Assembly: GCA_009731375.1 (NCBI GenBank)
Contig: BJOX01000186.1
Coordinates: forward strand, 143,528-163,926
DNA length: 20,399 nucleotides
DNA from: Paulinella micropora
Taxonomy: Eukaryota > Cercozoa > Imbricatea > Euglyphida
Reading direction: 5' to 3'
Shown here in pieces: positions 18,282 through 20,399 of this stretch. A program made the position numbers and the translations under genes. Numbering within the stretch: the first letter of the stretch is position 1; every line of letters starts with the position of its first letter. The notes under the pieces are model-generated. The model made no database searches. It saw only the letters and a list, made by a program, of their open reading frames with translations, and was not told where the DNA came from.

Positions 18282-18565
18282 TCGCTTGCAATGTTCCCTG
18301 CATTTATCGCGNNNNNNNNNNGTGCCGCACTCACGCCCAATACCGATGGCAAGAGGAGGAGAAAGCTGGGAAAGAGTTGGAGGATGAACCAGTTACCTGG
18401 GTTTGCGACGTCTGCAATCATCCGAACTATGGCCCGCTCCCAGGCAGCGTGGACTTTAAGGCTGCGAGCTATGTGGGGCGGGGCTCTCGGAGACATCGGA
18501 GGTGGAGGAAGATGATTAAAGCCTGCGTTAGGTAGTCGCTTGCAATGTTCCCTGCATTTATCGCG
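18069..18565 (+). repeat. 243-bp direct repeat flanking a 10-N gap
   Basis: 18069-18311 and 18323-18565 are identical apart from one base (CCGGTGG against CCGATGG). Ten N separate them. This is the pattern of two overlapping contigs that were placed side by side instead of merged. The genome probably has one copy here. Confidence 0.9.
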
Positions 18566-20399
18566 TGAAAATTTGCTTGAAACGTGTACATTGTGTTGGT
18601 GAGGTGGGTTGGCGCAGTGCGAGGCGGTACCCTGATTGCAGGCGGTCGGTGGCTGGCAAGTGCAAACAGCAGCTGGGAATATCAGGACTTTGTTTTTTTT
18701 CGTGATTAATAGTTGTTTTGCTAAGTTTGCAGCATGGTACTCGTTTGTTTATGACTAGGTGCTAGTAATAATATTGATTAGCTGTTCTCGTGACCCAGCG
18801 CTCAATGTATTGCTGTAGAGTGCTGTGCAGTGGCTGGCAAGTGCCACCAGCGACAGGAAATTTGCGGAAATAGATGACATAAATACATTTATGAGTTTTT
18901 GATTTATTTCCGATCTTTGGACTTGCACAAACATGCTCATAATGCATGGCTCTCAATGAGTTTGCTGATAGTGGTGCTGTTTCGCCAGCAATCTTGCATA
19001 GTCGTCTTAAGTCATCTTCAATCAGCTTTCAAGTTTTTTTTCGCTTTTTTTTTGAAATAAATTACTGTTTTATTAATAATTATGAGTTTTTAGCGATAAT
19101 TGTGTAATTTTAATAATTTGTGCAAAAATTCATTTTCCGTACGACCGGACTTTGGAGCGGCCCCTCTTATCTTGAACCTGATCAGGTAGGGGATGTCTAA
19201 GGTAGGGAGTGTCCTAGATAATTACAGAGAAAGAGAGAGAGAAAGAGAGACAGACAGAGACAGAGAGAAAGTAGTTTGGGTTGCTCTGGTCGTAAGGTAG
19301 GGGAACTGAGTCCGCTGAGAAATGACCGGTTGGACCTGGAAAATGGCCGACCTAATCACCAGAAGTCGTCACCAGGGAAAATCAAAAACGACACCATAGT
19401 TTGATTATTTACATGTATGGGCATCGATTGCGCCAGCAGTCTTGTTGTTATACCTCGAATTCCCTTGTCAAACCACCACAAGACTGTCAGGAATTCAGGT
19501 CCTGGTTTTTATGCCTGAGTCGGCTGATTGCGACCTTGTTAGCATCAAAAACATGCGCTACAGCATCGATACAGCATTGATAAATCATCTTTCTGATGTC
19601 CTCTACCTACACAAACACAAACAGTTGGTGGGACCTTGTGTAACGGTCACGTAAATTCAAAATTTGAACAGTGGTGGCACCATCAAGGATTTTCAGTGGT
19701 GACGAAACCGCCTGACTGCGCGTCCGATTACATATCCCACAGCTTTTAGCATGTCAAAAACATTGCACTGACGCTGTCTATCAGCTGCAAACAGCAACAC
19801 ACCAGTGCAGCAACTGTAACGGTCACACAGATTCAAATTTCAATCTAGGCCCCATACTACACCACACCAGGAACCACAAGACCTCCACCAACCTGCCCGC
19901 ACCTGCCCGCAGTCCATACCAGCAGCACACCCATTGTACTGCATGCTAATACAGGAAATCTAGCAAATACTTCACCTCTGCAACAGCTACCTACCACCCA
20001 CACCTCGACCTAAGCTGTTGCACTCTCACCAGCACCAGGCTGGTGTTCCCTGCACTTTACCTTTGGGTTGCGGGGTAAGAAACACCAGCAAGCTCGTGTG
20101 TCGCAAGCCACAACCATTGCATTGACGCTGTCCATCAGTTGCAAACAGCAGCACACCAGTGCAGCAACTGTAACTGTTACACAGATTCAAATTTCAATCT
20201 AGGCCCCATACCAACACAGCACACCAGGAACCACCAGACCTCCACCAACCTGCCCGCACCTGCCCGCAGTCCATACCACCAGCAAACACATTATACTGCA
20301 TGCCGACACACGAAATCTAGCAAATACTGCACCTCTGCAACAGCTACCTACCACCCACACCTCGACCTAAACTGTTGAGAGAGAGAGAGAGAGAGAGAG
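18347..20399 (+). repeat. 2.05-kb duplicated block, copy B
   Basis: Matches copy A (7251-9281) in the same orientation from TGGCAAGAGGAG to a terminal GA tract at the window edge. It includes a composite repeat module at 19187-19310 and the 354-bp tandem pair at 19761 and 20115. Relative to copy A it has extra bases GTCACCAGGGAAAATC near 19367 and small poly-T differences. Both copies stop in GA repeats, so the right border is not resolved. The region after the coding tail holds no recognised gene. Confidence 0.95.
18354..18535 (+). CDS. Second copy of the C-terminal exon (partial)
   Basis: Repeats the tail codons (KAGKELEDEPVTWVCDVC to KMIKACVR, TAG at 18533-18535) found at 18100-18281 and 7251-7436. 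The upstream part is lost at the 10-N gap. It is most likely the same exon as 18100-18281 seen in an overlapping contig, not a separate gene. Confidence 0.6.

Overview
This is a repeat-dominated stretch of a eukaryotic nuclear genome. The evidence is spliceosomal GT-AG introns, very long microsatellites, a retroelement Gag-like gene and five runs of N (2068-2765, 3213-4157, 9282-9483, 14008-14017, 18312-18321). I cannot name the species. Many introns look very short (about 25-95 nt) beside one of about 1.9 kb. That would suit a compact-intron protist or alga, but this is inference only.

Layout: 1-186 is a 17-bp repeat array and CT tract that read as the 3' end of an intron. A partial plus-strand gene (202-717) and a partial minus-strand gene (1821-885) converge on a repeat module at 690-876. 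A minus-strand Lys/Asp/Glu-rich coding fragment lies at 2821-3212 between two gaps. 4158-6112 is almost pure simple sequence: an inverted repeat, GA/GT/CT tracts, a GAGGGC minisatellite and 1.2 kb of AAGC/AAAC satellite. A three-exon plus-strand gene lies at 6691-7436. It runs into a 2.0-kb block (7251-9281) that returns at 18347-20399. A five-exon minus-strand gene (12030-9520) has a 1.88-kb intron made of GA, ATT and 17-bp repeats. 12.1-14.4 kb holds a CCAAT-rich spacer, small coding-looking pieces and more 17-bp arrays. 14.3-14.93 kb has two tandem arrays. A Gag-like CCHC gene with a long unrecognised C-terminal part occupies 15438-18281. The window ends in the second copy of the 2-kb block.

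Two themes join the parts. First, apparent frameshifts and in-frame stops in most coding segments disappear if short GT-AG introns are removed. Second, one dispersed composite repeat (17-bp unit near CCTACCTTAGGACACCC, plus a CT/GA tract and fixed linkers) sits beside or inside introns. It carries acceptor-like motifs on one strand and donor-like motifs on the other. The two genes ending near 7.4 kb and 18.3 kb have unrelated N-terminal parts but the same C-terminal tail and 3' flank.

No complete metabolic pathway, RNA gene or CRISPR array was seen. All splice models were read by eye and are unconfirmed by transcripts.
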